Source: Sphagnum compactum (Eukaryota; Bryophyta; Sphagnopsida; Sphagnales). From it: a DNA stretch of 64,000 nucleotides. Positions 11,430 through 22,496 of this stretch are shown in pieces; positions within the stretch are counted from its first letter, which is position 1; every line of letters starts with the position of its first letter. A model generated the notes under the pieces. That model made no database searches. It saw only the letters and a list, made by a program, of their open reading frames with translations, and had not been told where the DNA came from. Where the stretch lies: positions 8,060,001-8,124,000 of the forward strand of contig OZ234500.1 of the NCBI GenBank assembly GCA_965153455.1, read 5' to 3'. The position numbers were made by a program, and so were the translations under genes.

Positions 11430-13880
11430 TAAAATCATTGAGCAAACATCTGAACAACAAGACGCAAATGAGTAGTCAGCCTATTACGAAGTTTTGATTT
11501 CATGAAAACCAACATAAAAAAGCAACGCTCTTCTTCCACACTACCCACTATTTTCACCATGGCCATTTTAATCACTTTCACATATTTTGGGAAACTACAA
11601 ACAAGAACCTGAAATGTTGTCACCAAATGCCACATTCTAGTTAAAGGATTGGTGTCAAAAGTGGGGCCATGCATGCAATTGCATTCGACTTTATCGTCAA
11701 CTTGAACATGCCTTGTTGTGTATCAAAATACTTGCATTGAGGACTTCAGGAAGAAATTTTTCCACCCCATCCAACAACTATGTTTTGCTAGAGCAAAAAG
11801 CTATTTTGATTACAACAAGGTGTTTTGTGAAAAATGTCTCACAATATGCTTGTAGCCAATACTGTGGATACACAATCCCAAGAGCATACATGACACCGTG
11901 GGTTGGAAACCTTGTTTCTAATTCTTCAACCAATGCCAAAACATCCACATTGCACAACAACAAAATTACCCTAAACAACCAAACTTGTAGCCATGTTTCC
12001 AACAACCCTTGCAAAAGCATGAAGATAAAACAAAACTTAACAAATTGAGAAAAAAAAAATCAAACAAGGCAAAAGAAAAAGTTTTAAGAATTTACCTTTG
12101 CATTGGTTCTTCACCAATGATTCAACAACAACAAATATAAATTTAGTGACAAATGTAGGCAACATAGTCTCCAAATCACAGTGCACTACCCATATGTGTT
12201 GGCCATTTATCTCAAAGGCCAAATGCTAGAGTCCAAAATTAAAATCAAGTATCCACTTCATGTGGATGTTTTCATGCTTACATTCAAGCAAGGACTTGAA
12301 TATCCAAAAGGTATTTGTGATGAAATTGGAATTTTGTTCCAAATACATGTTATACAAATCACCTTGGTAGACCTTGATAGTAGCCATAAGGTCGCACACA
12401 AACACATCCCATATTTGTGCAAATCTAATCAGAGCATGCATAGATTCTAGTAGTAACAAGATACAGGAAAGTCCCAATAAGATTTGAAAGTCACATAGAT
12501 GTTTGTAATTTTGTTTAGTTCAATGCTAGTTTGTAAGGTTGTGTAACGCCATTTTCACCAAGAATGTTTTATTTTCTATCACTCTTTGGGCAAGGCTTAA
12601 CATTGAGATCCACCTTGTCTTCACATTTCAGAAAATCTTATTCCCCTTCATTTCCAACATTTCAACCAATGTTGTAAACTCTAGATGTCTTTTTGGTGAA
12701 TGTGTAAAGTAACTATGCAAGGTTTGTAACAAATGCTCAAGGCGGATCACCCAACGCAAACTTGAAAAGATTTGCACTGCCAAGTTTGCCTAGTGGGCCA
12801 TGCAATGGATCCCCAAAGAATTGGGAACATAACTGTCACAAATTTGTTTTGTGACACCAATCCTTGTCCTTTGAAAAACATTAACACCATCTGCCCCAAA
12901 ACAAATAAACTTTTGGACAATCTAGTTTCATGGCAAACCTCCAGCTATCATGAGAACCTCTATAATAACCATAATTAGGTTATCATTCCTTGAACTTACA
13001 ACCACCCTATCCAAAAATATTAAAATGGGAATCCTTACCCAATTCTGGACCACATAATAGTGGAAAGACATCCATGATTGGTTGTCAACTATGGAGACCT
13101 CATCATAGCTCAAAACAACATAATGTGTAGTTTGAACTACAACCCTAGTGGCCCTCATCATCGCTTGGTGCATGAATTCTGCCATAGTCCAGCCAAAACT
13201 ATCACTTTAATGTTTTTTGCTATTTTTGGGCACTTCCAAAAATTCAAACAATAGCCTTAAGGATTCATATTCTAGCATTGGTAGCCTTGCTATAGCAAAT
13301 GAAGCACAGTGGAAAATTGAACAACTTTCTGAGCTTTCTTTTTTACCACCCAATGTGCCAATTGGGCATCAATAGTCTTTCGATTGTGAAAGGCAAGTGT
13401 TTTCCAATTCTTGGCATGCTTACAAACCTTGGAGGAAAACCAATCCCCTTTTTTCACATCAGACCCCATATTTTTCATAACTTTCTAACAACCTACATGC
13501 TTACAAAGGGAATTCCATTTAACAACAAATATTTTGTTTTTCCCTTCTACCTCAAACCTTGCATTTGATAGCGTGTAAGGTTCCATCTTCCCCTATAAAC
13601 AATTTTTCCATGGAAGTTTTGTAGCCCATTTTTCTTGGAATTTTTTTGTTGCATCATAGTGGTTTTTCTTGATGCCTACCTTGGGTTGGATGGGCTTATC
13701 ATCTTTAACATTTGGGGAAGACCCACTCAAAGACATGGGTATATCTTCAATGTGATCTGCATTGGAAGGATTAAAACCACAACTAAAAAATAAAGGAGGA
13801 GAAAATGGAAGAACAGGACCATGATATGAAGATGTTTTGACATTGGTAGGAATGACGAAAGGCCCACCTACTTCAAAATT
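11430..13880 (-). pseudogene. hAT-like transposase remnant (B), nearly full length
   Basis: Minus-strand fragments cover a transposase from N- to C-terminus. Around 13560-13290 lie KWNSLCKHVGC and, downstream, WKTLAFHNRKTID, a zinc-finger-like N-terminal region of plant hAT relatives. 13185-12928 contains YDEVSIVDNQSWMSFHYYVV, typical of the start of the catalytic RNase H-like domain. 12477-12226 contains IWDVFVCDLMATIKVYQGDL. 11590-11435 ends with GSVEEERCFFMLVFMKSKLR, the C-terminal dimerisation block. Stops and frame changes separate all parts, so it is inactive. Remnant C at 42.7 kb shares the same C-terminal block, indicating one family with several dead copies. Family assignment is from motif recall, not a search. 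Confidence 0.72.
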
Positions 13881-13949
13881 CTTAGAGGAGAAGAAGTACT
13901 TAAACTTGTAAGTAAATAACAGTATAGTGGTGGCATCATGCTAAGAGAA

Positions 13950-14850
13950 CACAATAGCTCACTAAAGATAGTAGTGCAGTAAAAACAATTGCATTAAAAA
14001 AGATAATGTACCAAGTTTGTAGAAGAGAACAACATTAGAGATAACCCCATTTAAAAAGAGAGTAACATTGAATATAATAGATAATAGCACGAATTGTTAT
14101 AAAAACATTGGTTACCACCAAAACATCATTAAATTAAAAAGGTTCATTAAAGCATAAATGTTCATTGAAGTAGAAAGGTTCACTGAAAAATCAAAACACT
14201 GATAATAGAAAAGAAGACCAACACAAAACAAAACATACCACACTCCATTGAATTAGAGAGGCTCACTTAGTCGAAAGGTAGAAAGGCTATTTGAAGCAAA
14301 AAGGTTTACTAAAAACAACTAGAAAGTAGAAAAAAGACCAACACATAACCCTTAAAGACCACAGACCATTGAAGTAGAAAGGTTTACTAAGGCAAAAAGG
14401 TAAAAAACCTCATCAAAGCAAATAGGGGCACTGAAACATGCAAACTCATTGAAGACAGAATAGAAAAGACATAGTAGAAAAAAAAAAACAACACAGAACC
14501 CTAAAGCACCACATTGGACCACTAAAGCAAAAAGGTTTATTGAAGCATAAAAGTTTATTGGAACATAAATGTTGAAAGGTTCATTGAAGGAAATAAAGGC
14601 ATTGAAATAGAAAAAGGTTCATTGAAAACAACATTGAAAGTAAAAAAGAAGACTAGTAGAACCCTTTTGTAAACCATTGAAACAAAAAGGGTTTATTGAA
14701 GTAGAAAGGTTTATAGAAGCAAAAAAACAGAAAGGCCAACAAAGAAACATATAAAGCACTTACACCACTGAAACAAAAATACTCATTGAAAAAGTAACAC
14801 CAACACAAACTCATGAAACACCATTGGAATAGACATTAAAAATATGGAAT
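13950..14850. repeat. Degenerate compound tandem repeat
   Basis: Variants of AAAGGTTTATTGAAGCAAAA recur throughout. A larger unit containing AAAGACCAACACATAACCCT recurs at about 14209, 14331, 14477 and 14642, giving irregular spacing of 120-165 bp. No reading frame of interest. It adjoins the N-terminal side of hAT remnant B and could be part of that element. Confidence 0.6.
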
Positions 14851-15116
14851 TTAAAGGGAAATGGCTAGATTATGTACTTCTTTAAAATTTTGTTAGGAGA
14901 TCAAACATGTTGTCATGAAGACTCTTGTGATAGTGTAAAATTGCACAAAATCCCTAATAATGTTGTCATGCTCATATGCATGGCCTCATGCACGACGGTC
15001 GGTTATGGGCATGCCATTCATGCCTTTTAGGATTAATGTACATTCTTAGGGTTATTGTACATTCTTAGGTTACTGTACGCTATTAAGTGTTTAGGGTTTC
15101 AACTTGTTGGCAGTTG

Positions 15117-15124
15117 TATAAAAG
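15117..15124 (+). promoter_or_regulatory. Candidate TATA box of the retroelement
   Basis: TATAAAAG lies about 1.3 kb before the first gag-like frame, on the same strand, in a position expected for the promoter of a 5' LTR. A duplicate LTR was not found downstream, so the assignment is inference from position only. Confidence 0.35.
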
Positions 15125-15344
15125 GCCAAGCCCTTCCCTTCTCTTGTTAGTTTTTCTAGAATTTCTTTGTCAGGAGAGTTTTCTCCATAATAGATTGGAT
15201 TTCTAGATGCTCACGACACGACAATTACATGGCCACTGTTTACATACATTTCTTTTCTTTCCTTGTTTGCAATTTCAATTCTGAAAAACTTTACTTTTTG
15301 TTGCTTAATGTTGAAAACAACAATTTTCTTTTGGCTTCAAGTTC

Positions 15345-15485
15345 TTGAGTTTCTGCTGCTGGTGTTACTGGTGGTGTTGTTGGTGGTGTCGTTGTTGCTG
15401 CTGGTGTCGTTATTGCTGCTGGTGTCGTTACTGCTCGTGGTGTTGTTGTTGGTGTCGTTACTACTAGTGGTGTTGTTGCTAGAGG
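15345..15485. repeat. GTTGCTGCTGGTGTC-type trinucleotide-rich repeat
   Basis: Consists of GTT/GCT/GGT/GTC triplets with blocks such as GCTGCTGGTGTCGTTATTGC repeated three times. It would read as Leu/Val repeats on plus and Asn/Thr/Ser on minus. It sits in the leader region of the gypsy element and shows no protein features beyond the repeat. Confidence 0.75.
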
Positions 15486-15814
15486 GAGCTCGTGTTACAA
15501 TTCTACTAACCAACATAGCCGGGATCGGAGGAGCTTGGAAGAGCAAAAACCAAACGAGGGACTGCCGTATCCTAGAGCAGGTTTCCTCGACCAGGTTTCA
15601 AAGTTCTCTCTCCCTCTTTCTTTCTCTTTTTCATTTTCTCTCTCTCGTGAAGAGACACAGCAGGTTGAAGCTGCCGGAGCCAAATGTAGCGACGAGTAAA
15701 AAAAAAATTGCCTTTGCAGCGCCGCGATCTGTAGCCCGGTGTCCATAGTGTTACTGTTCGCCATTGCTGCAGCATAACGAGCTGTGACGTTGCCGCCCGC
15801 CATTGTTGCAGCGG

Positions 15815-16200
15815 CACTCGACCTACGTCCGTCTGATTGTCGTCGAACGTTCGTTTGACTATTATCGGACATTCGTCCGATGTCCGTTGGATTTTCGTCC
15901 GACTTTCGTCGAACGTTCGTCGGGCTTTCATTCGACATTCGTCAAGCTTTCGTCCAATTTTTGTCGGATGTCTGTCCGACTTCTGTCTGACATCCGTTCA
16001 AGTTACGTTCGATGTCCGTTTGAGTTTCGTCCAATAGTAATTCCGTTCCATCCGACGTTTTTACCGTTCCATCCGATAGCAATTTCGTTATGTTCGACGA
16101 CGATTCCGTTGTATCCGACAACAGTTTTGTTCCGTTCGACATCTGTCACCATTCCGTTGGATGTCCGTGCCAATTCCATCCAACTTTTATCTACAAACTT
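15815..16200. repeat. Degenerate 11-bp minisatellite in the retroelement leader
   Basis: Variants of TTTCGTCCGAC follow one another every ~11 bp (TTTCGTCGAAC, GTTCGTCGGGC, TTTCATTCGAC, ATTCGTCAAGC and so on), most regular from about 15890 to 16040 and looser to 16200. It is CpG-rich in an AT-rich region. It lies between the candidate TATA box and gag. Confidence 0.8.
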
Positions 16201-16399
16201 TTGTCCACTAACATCCGTCTGTCGCCATTATTCCCCGTATCCGATACCGTATTATACAAATGATATCTAATGTTCTATATTTCTACAAAATTCTGGGGCA
16301 TGGGACAAGACCATGTCCTCGGATGATGAGAGCACTAATGCTTAGCCAGAGCTAAGGTGTGAGCTACGAAGTAACACACAATCATTTGAATTAATTTCT

Positions 16400-17600
16400 T
16401 TGAGTTCACGATCTTCACGACGGTACCATCAAACGTCTATAGCACCATCGTCATCTAATACAACTCCTCTCAGGAATTCAGGTTTAGGTTACATTACATC
16501 AAGAGTACATCAGAGTCCATTTGGAGGGGTCAATCAGTGGAGTACACTTGTAGCCGCACCAGCTTTCACACCATCACCGTATATTCCGCTGCAAGCCGTG
16601 ACCTCTACACCCATATACACCATGGAGGTCAGGAGTTTTTCTGGGAGAATTGGGAAATTTAGCGGAAGGCAAGGTTCAATTTCTTTGAGGGAGTTCAAGG
16701 CAACTTTCTCAACTGTGGTTTGTGAATTGGAGTTCAAGTATGGCGTTAATTACACCGAGGCATTTGCATTCAAACAATTGGCCCGTTATGTGCATTATGA
16801 GGCATTAGATGTCTATAAGCAACATTCTTCTAGGATTCTGGGCATCACTTAGATCCCCAATCTAGTTTATGCCATAGCCATCGCCACCACCTCTTAAGCT
16901 GCACTACAAGCTGCTATTGCACATCATGGGACTGTGCCCAATAATGCAGACCCGGTACCTGCTTCAGTAAACCTTTCTCCTCAACAACTCATTGCTACTA
17001 CCGCAAACATTCCTCCCACCATCGATGCATTAGCTTTTGCTGATCCAGTGGGGGAATTCTTTCGAGTTCTTGAGCTAGAATTTTTGGTGAAGAGTTCTGA
17101 GAAAATTCTGCAGCTCACCACCTTCTCTCGGCAAAAGGAGGAAACCCTCAAGATGCTCTACAGGAGGCTTCTCAAGCTTAAAGAGGATACTCAGAACATC
17201 ACAAACCTGGAAGCTGCCCATTGGTATCTTCGCTAGTTAGAAGGTATTCCGACACTCCATGCACAAGTTTTGCAACGGGTTTTTTGCAGAATTTGGAGAC
17301 TCCGTACACTTTGCTGGATGTGTACAATATTTCTAAAAAGTTGGAACTGGCTCATGCACACTATGAGGCCAGTACTATGAGGCCTCCATCACGTTCAAGG
17401 CCTCATCCTCCACTAGTTATGCCAACCAAATCATCACATTCTTCTTCGAGGGTTAAAGGGGTGCACTCGACTACACCCATCCTACCTTCTTGCAACTACT
17501 GTGGCAATCCTACCCACAAAGTTAGTGAGTGCAACATTCCTTCCGAAGATCTCCTTTGTGATTATTGTGGGAAAGAGGGACAATAGGAAGGTGTTTGTTT
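16400..17600 (+). pseudogene. gag: gag of the gypsy element (broken)
   Basis: Gag would form the particle and bind RNA. Three open pieces can be followed: 16400-16849, 16934-17233 and 17221-17583, the last in a different frame. The second has a helical Gag-like segment (LKMLYRRLLKLKEDTQNI). The third ends with zinc knuckle CNYCGNPTHKVSEC, a correct C-X2-C-X4-H-X4-C motif. A second knuckle follows at CDYCGKEGQ, where the His is Gln and the next codon is TAG. In-frame stops occur at about 16850, 16894 and 17234, with a frame change near 17280. Confidence 0.7.
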
Positions 17601-18480
17601 TGCCAAGTTCCCAGAACGGAAGCAACTCTGATTACCACGGGAAAATCTGCCAACATCTTCCGCTGCCCTTTAGCCAAAAGCCAAGGCACTTCAACCTTCC
17701 ACTTAGGCTTTCCCCACCAAGGGTAATTCCAGTAAGAATGTTAAGAAGAAGGAGCACAATGCTGACAAGAGGGAGGTGCTTCAAGCCCATGCCGCTCAAA
17801 TTCAAATTCTGCAAAATGAACTCGAATCATTGAGGGCCCAATTTGCTAATCTAAAAGGCAAGTCTTCCCAACCAGCTAGTCATGCCCAACATGTACAGGG
17901 TTTAGGATCATGGGAGAGACCTCCTAGGATGGCCTCCCACACGATGCCATGGTTAGGGAGTATGTTCTTTCCAGTGCACACAATTCTAGTCTCACACCAG
18001 AATTTGCCACTTCTTTTTACCCTTCCTACTTCGCGGCATCAGAAGCTAGTGTGGCCCCCAGAGTTTCTACCATTAGGGAGGTAATTCAGACTAATGGACT
18101 CGCATCTAGCTCAAATTTGAAGCTAAGCACAAATTCGCACCGCTAATGGGAGCATAGAGGAGGTACTTGGGGTGAGCTCAGATTTGATTGCACTTAACTT
18201 CAATGAGGGTACAGATCAGGAGCTCTGCTTACAGGTTAGATGCTTAGTCACCAATGCCACCAGTTACGATGTGCTCATTGGGCAAGAGGCCTTTTTTCCA
18301 CCAGGCTTCACAATTGACAACTGGTTCGAGCATGTGTACGACCGAGTGGATTGGGAGACTGATGGCCACCGTCTGGGATACATACCCCTTGATTTACATG
18401 GGAACCATAGTCCTATGGCTCACCATTATAGGAAGCACAAACCATTTCCTACATCCAACAAACTAACCACGAGTGGATAG
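17600..18480 (+). pseudogene. Gag-pol linker and protease region (broken)
   Basis: A possible coiled-coil piece (QIQILQNELESLRAQFANLK, about 17794-17853) is followed by weakly conserved sequence. 18172-18480 then contains ATSYDVLIGQEAFFPPGF, which fits the C-terminal half of a retropepsin-like domain leading into pol. The catalytic DSG/DTG triplet was not found, either lost or in a shifted frame, so the protease call rests on position and the DVLIG block. Confidence 0.5.
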
Positions 18481-19656
18481 AGGGAGATGAAGAGGAAACA
18501 GCTTACGCCTAAGCTACTAAAAGCTTGAAGGTGGTTCCTACTGACATTCAACATGGACCAGAGGTTTTACAGAGGTTCAAAGTAGCCCACGAGCCCTTGG
18601 TCAAAGCTTTGTCTAGTTTTGAGAACATGGAGAGCCATGGCGAACTAATTAAGCTAGTACTTCGTCAATTAATCACCTGGACACCGCCTAAGGAGGGGAT
18701 TACGTTACTAGAGCTCTTTGGTGGTATTGGTACAGGTCTCGAAGCCCTACTACAGTTAAGGATGGTGGTTTGGAAATATTTTTACGTCGACATTGATCTT
18801 ATTGCAAAGCAAGTGGCGACATCGAGAATGATGGAGCTCACAGCCATATTTCCACAACACTTTACAACCACCGCATGGAAGGCCAGTTTCACTTTCTTGC
18901 CCTCTCACTTACAACTAATTCAAAAGAAGCATATGGAATTACTTGGCCCTGTGGACCTCATCATTTCAGGTTGGGAATGTCAAGGATTTTCAATGGCTGG
19001 ATTTGGAGAAGGCTTGAGTGACACAAGATCCGGTCTCTTCACGGACATGGTACGATCCACCTGGCTCAATCCATTTCTCTTATGCTTAGTTATGTAATTG
19101 AAAACACCCTTTCTCAACTTGACCAAAGGGAGAAAGTCCACGAACACTACACGCTGGTCCAGCATTACCTTGGAGAGCCACTCCTACTTGATGCGGCACA
19201 ATGCGGCTCCTGTGCGCACCGGCTGCACAACTGGTGGACCAACCTTACACCACTCTCAGTTCTGCAGTTGATTCTGAGATACACCATCAGAGACCCTAAC
19301 CTGCAGGTTTTTCACATATTGGATGATCAGAGCTCCTGCCAACCAGTTACAAGGCAAGAGAAACCTCCTTGGTTTCTCGCGAACACAATAGGAAAACCAA
19401 GAGGTGCTTGGCCCACCTTTGTTTCTTTCCTAGGAGCACACGCCTTTCAGGGAGATGGACCAGGCTTGGTGTATCGTCATGCTTCAGCCACTTGGGATGA
19501 ACGAAGCCCAGAAGAAAGAGAGAAAGGGCTATGGGGTTCCAAATTGGCACTACTAATCATACCAAGGTGACTAGATTGGAGCATAATGCTCTATTAGGGA
19601 GAGGCATGGACCTGAACTCCCTCACATGGTTGTTGGTAACCTGTGTATTCTTTTAG
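18481..19656 (+). pseudogene. DNMT3-like DNA cytosine-5 methyltransferase domain in pol (broken)
   Basis: Cytosine-5 methyltransferases move a methyl group from S-adenosylmethionine to cytosine in DNA. Motif I (SAM binding) is ITLLELFGGIGTGLEALL at about 18700-18755. Motif IV is DLIISGWECQGFSMAGFGEG near 18955-19015, with the catalytic Cys in ECQGFS where most family members have PCQ. Motif VIII-like sequence is DAAQCGSCAHRLHNWWTNL near 19192-19248. The C-terminal TRD/motif IX-X part reads in a third frame at 19528-19656 with AMGFQIGTTNHTKV and LLGRGMDLNSLTWL. The frame changes near 19055 and near 19520, and TAA interrupts at about 18513. Motif order and the AHR...WWTNL block resemble DNMT3/DRM-type rather than DNMT1-type enzymes. 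It lies within the pol polyprotein, between protease and RT. Confidence 0.8.
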
Positions 19657-19959
19657 ATGTACACAACACCAGCACTAATTCAATCAGCTTGCAGCTTTGG
19701 CAATGTGACTACATGGCACCCTGACCAAGTACACTTGCCTATCTTCAACACTCTACATTTCACTCTTAGTGTTGGGGGGGAGGTGGTACCATGTAATTTG
19801 ACTCAAGTTGTTTCTGATACACCTGGAGGTACATCAGCTTCTTGAAAAACAATTACAACCTTTTACGAATCTGCGCAATTGGATAGTGGAGAACCAAATA
19901 CACTAGGTTGTTCAAACACACTTTCTAATTCCATTCCATGCGTTTCCAACTACCCTTTT

Positions 19960-20925
19960 GTTATGGGAACCAGCTCACCAAGAAGGAGAGAAACCAGGTC
20001 ATAGACTTGCTAATTAGGTATGAGAATGTGTTTGCATTCTCAATGAAAAACTTAGGTAGGTGTAAGACCATGCAGTTCTCTATAGACCTTACATAGGAGA
20101 CACCCATCTATCGGAGGAGGCATAGGTTGAGCAAGCATGAGTGGGAACTGGTAGATGAAAGATGCAAAGAGCTCCATGAGGCTGGCCTCATCAGCCATTA
20201 GGTTCTGATTTCGCAGTCGCTACAGTAATGCCAACAAAGAAGGATTCAGCTTGATTATGGACTGAAAAAAAGATGTGCGAGGATTATAGGCCTTTGAACC
20301 AAGTGACACCAGAGGACAGGTACCCCATGCCCATCCTTGAAGAACTGTTTGATAGCATTGGAGACTCAAACATTTTCACAATTGTGGATTTGAAGTAAGG
20401 CTTCAACCAGATTGTGCTCGTTGCAAAGGATTGTAATAAAACGGCATTCCATGGAAGCAACAAATTGTGCGAATGGCCTGTGATGCCTTTTGGATTGAAG
20501 AATGCACCTGTCTTTTTTCAACGAGTCATGGACCAGGTTCTCGAAGGGGTAGATTTCCTGAAATGCTACATAAATGACGTCCTAGTGCATAGCAAAAGAC
20601 TCCTACAGCACTTAGCTCATCTTGAAGAGTTATTCAAGAGGCTTCACGAAGTCAATATGAAGATCCATCCTAAAAAGTGTGAGTTTGTTGTCACCTCAGT
20701 AATCTACCTTAGACACAAAATTTTGCCAAATGGTATTATGGCTCATTGGGCCAAAGTAGTAGCCATTTTGGAGATACCCAATCCTACTAATGTTCACACT
20801 TTGAAGAGCTTCATCGAACTATGTAATTACTATAGGATTTATGTCCAAGACTTCAGTACTATTGCTCATCCTCTCTATGCATTATTAAAGAAGGATGTTG
20901 CTTGGACATGGAGTGAAGAGGCTTA
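19960..20925 (+). pseudogene. Reverse transcriptase domain (broken, YIND active site)
   Basis: The fingers region is recognisable from about 19990 (ETPIYRRRHRLSKHEWELVD after a stop) through 20413, with several stops. The palm is well preserved at 20414-20925: WPVMPFGLKNAPVFFQRVMD, then CYINDVLVHS, then the thumb/connection HPKKCEFVV and NYYRIYVQDFSTIAHPLYAL. The catalytic Y-I-D-D motif reads Y-I-N-D, losing one metal-binding Asp. That change alone should abolish polymerisation. Confidence 0.85.
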
Positions 20926-21360
20926 GGAAGCTTTCAACACACTCAAGGAAAAGCTTTCAGAGTTCCCCATTCTAAGAAGACCCGATTTCACCAAGGTTTT
21001 CATTCTACACACTAACTGGAGTGCTCTTGGTATTGGTGCTATTCTTGGCCAACTTGATGAGGAAGGCAAGGAATATGTTATCACCTATGCATCCCAAAGC
21101 AACAACAAGATTGAGAGCAACTACTCTTAATACGAGGGGGAATGTCTTGCTGTTATATGGGTCATCATACATTTCAGGCCCTATCTTTATGGCACTGAGT
21201 TCACTTTGTATACCGACCACCAGCCTATCAAATAGTTGATGACCAATGACAAGCTTACTAGTAAGTTAGCTCGTTGGGCACTTATACTTCAAGAGTATGA
21301 ATTCAAGGTTATTCACCGACCTGGTATTACACATCAAAACGCGAATACCATGTCACGGAG
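20926..21360 (+). pseudogene. RNase H domain (broken)
   Basis: Continues in the RT frame after a TAG. Blocks seen are FILHTNWSALGIGAILGQLD (first catalytic Asp replaced by Asn: HTN for the usual xTD), CLAVIWVIIHFRPYLYG with its conserved Glu just upstream, and FTLYTDHQPIK with the TDH motif. The domain ends near RPGITHQNANTMSRRP, the usual gypsy boundary where N-A-D-T/A-L-S-R is expected. Stops at 21129 and about 21233 interrupt it. Confidence 0.75.
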
Positions 21361-21599
21361 ACCCCTCACTACTTCTGAAGATTTTTCAGAAGCCAGGTAA
21401 GACTTCAACCAAATTCCGGCAATACATGTATCTTATGCATCTAGTTATCTTGCACTACTGCAATGTAACTTGGTTGAGCATCCCATTTTGGATATATGGG
21501 AGGACTTGGACACTCTGAGGTTTTTTCAGCATGGGGAATTCCCTCCCCAAGTTACATCAAGTCATCTAGATCGCATATAACAACGGTCCAAATGCTACT

Positions 21600-22496
21600 C
21601 ATGGAAGGACAATCACCTCATCCGATGTTTACCACAAGGCGACAAAGTGGTTCCTCCACCACATGAACGGCTTAGTCTTATTCAGAAGGTACACTCGGAG
21701 CTTGGACACTTTGGAGTTAAACATACTTATAGCCTTTTCGCTCCTCATTACCATTGGAGAGGTATGTATGTTCAAGTCCGAGACGTCATTGCTAAGTGTG
21801 AACAATGTGATAGAGTGAGAACTTCCTTTTCCTTTCGACAGCTCACGCTTTCTCCACTACCTATTTAGGGCATGTTCTATCGCTAGTCATGTGATTTAGC
21901 TGGAGAGTTACCACATACCTCCAGGGGTAATGTATACATCATGATTATGATTGAGCATTTTTGAAAGTGGGTTGAGCTTGTTGCACTACCGGACTAGTCA
22001 TCACACAACACCAGCCAGGCTTTCTTACAACAGGTCCTAAGTAGGTTTGGGGCTTGTGTTGAGTGCCTTATTGATCAAGGATTAGAATTCAGAGGATAAT
22101 TCCAAGACCCTACTTGACCATGCTCTCATTGACCATCGCCGGACTTCAAGGGATCATCCCCAAGCTGATGGCCTTACAGAAAGGATGGTTCAGACATGTA
22201 AGAAGGGACTTCGGAAAATTTGCCTCACTAGGAACAAAGAGGATTGGGACCTGGCCCTACCTTACATCACCATGGGTTATAGGATGTCCAAACATGCTTC
22301 TTTGTTTCATTTCTCTCCTTACTTTCTACTTTTTGGGAGACATCCCATTCCACCCTCTTCCATTGCTGCTCAAATGGACCAGGTTGTGGAGTTGGATTCC
22401 CCAACCGCTTGGGCTAGGATCATTGCAGAAAGGGTTGCTCTCTTTAGGAGGGTTATGCCCATGGCCATGAAGAATTTATCCATTACACAACATTGA
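21600..22496 (+). pseudogene. Integrase zinc-binding and catalytic domains (broken)
   Basis: Integrase would insert the element's cDNA into host DNA. The N-terminal HHCC zinc module is at 21647-21868: HSELGHFGVKHTYSLF and, downstream, VIAKCEQCDRVR. The catalytic core follows, with DLAGELP, a second Asp in LIDQGLEF and the Glu in GLTERMVQ (near 22170), so the DDE residues are identifiable. 22185-22496 reads openly to the end of the core (LPYITMGYRMSKHASLFHFS, YFLLFGRHPIPP). Many stops lie between 21869 and 22110 and the frame changes near 22100. Confidence 0.8.

Noticed and set aside
15263-15748. Plus-strand frame with a Leu/Val-rich stretch resembling membrane segments
   Set aside because: The hydrophobic part is a trinucleotide-rich repeat and the remainder lies in the retroelement leader without homology.
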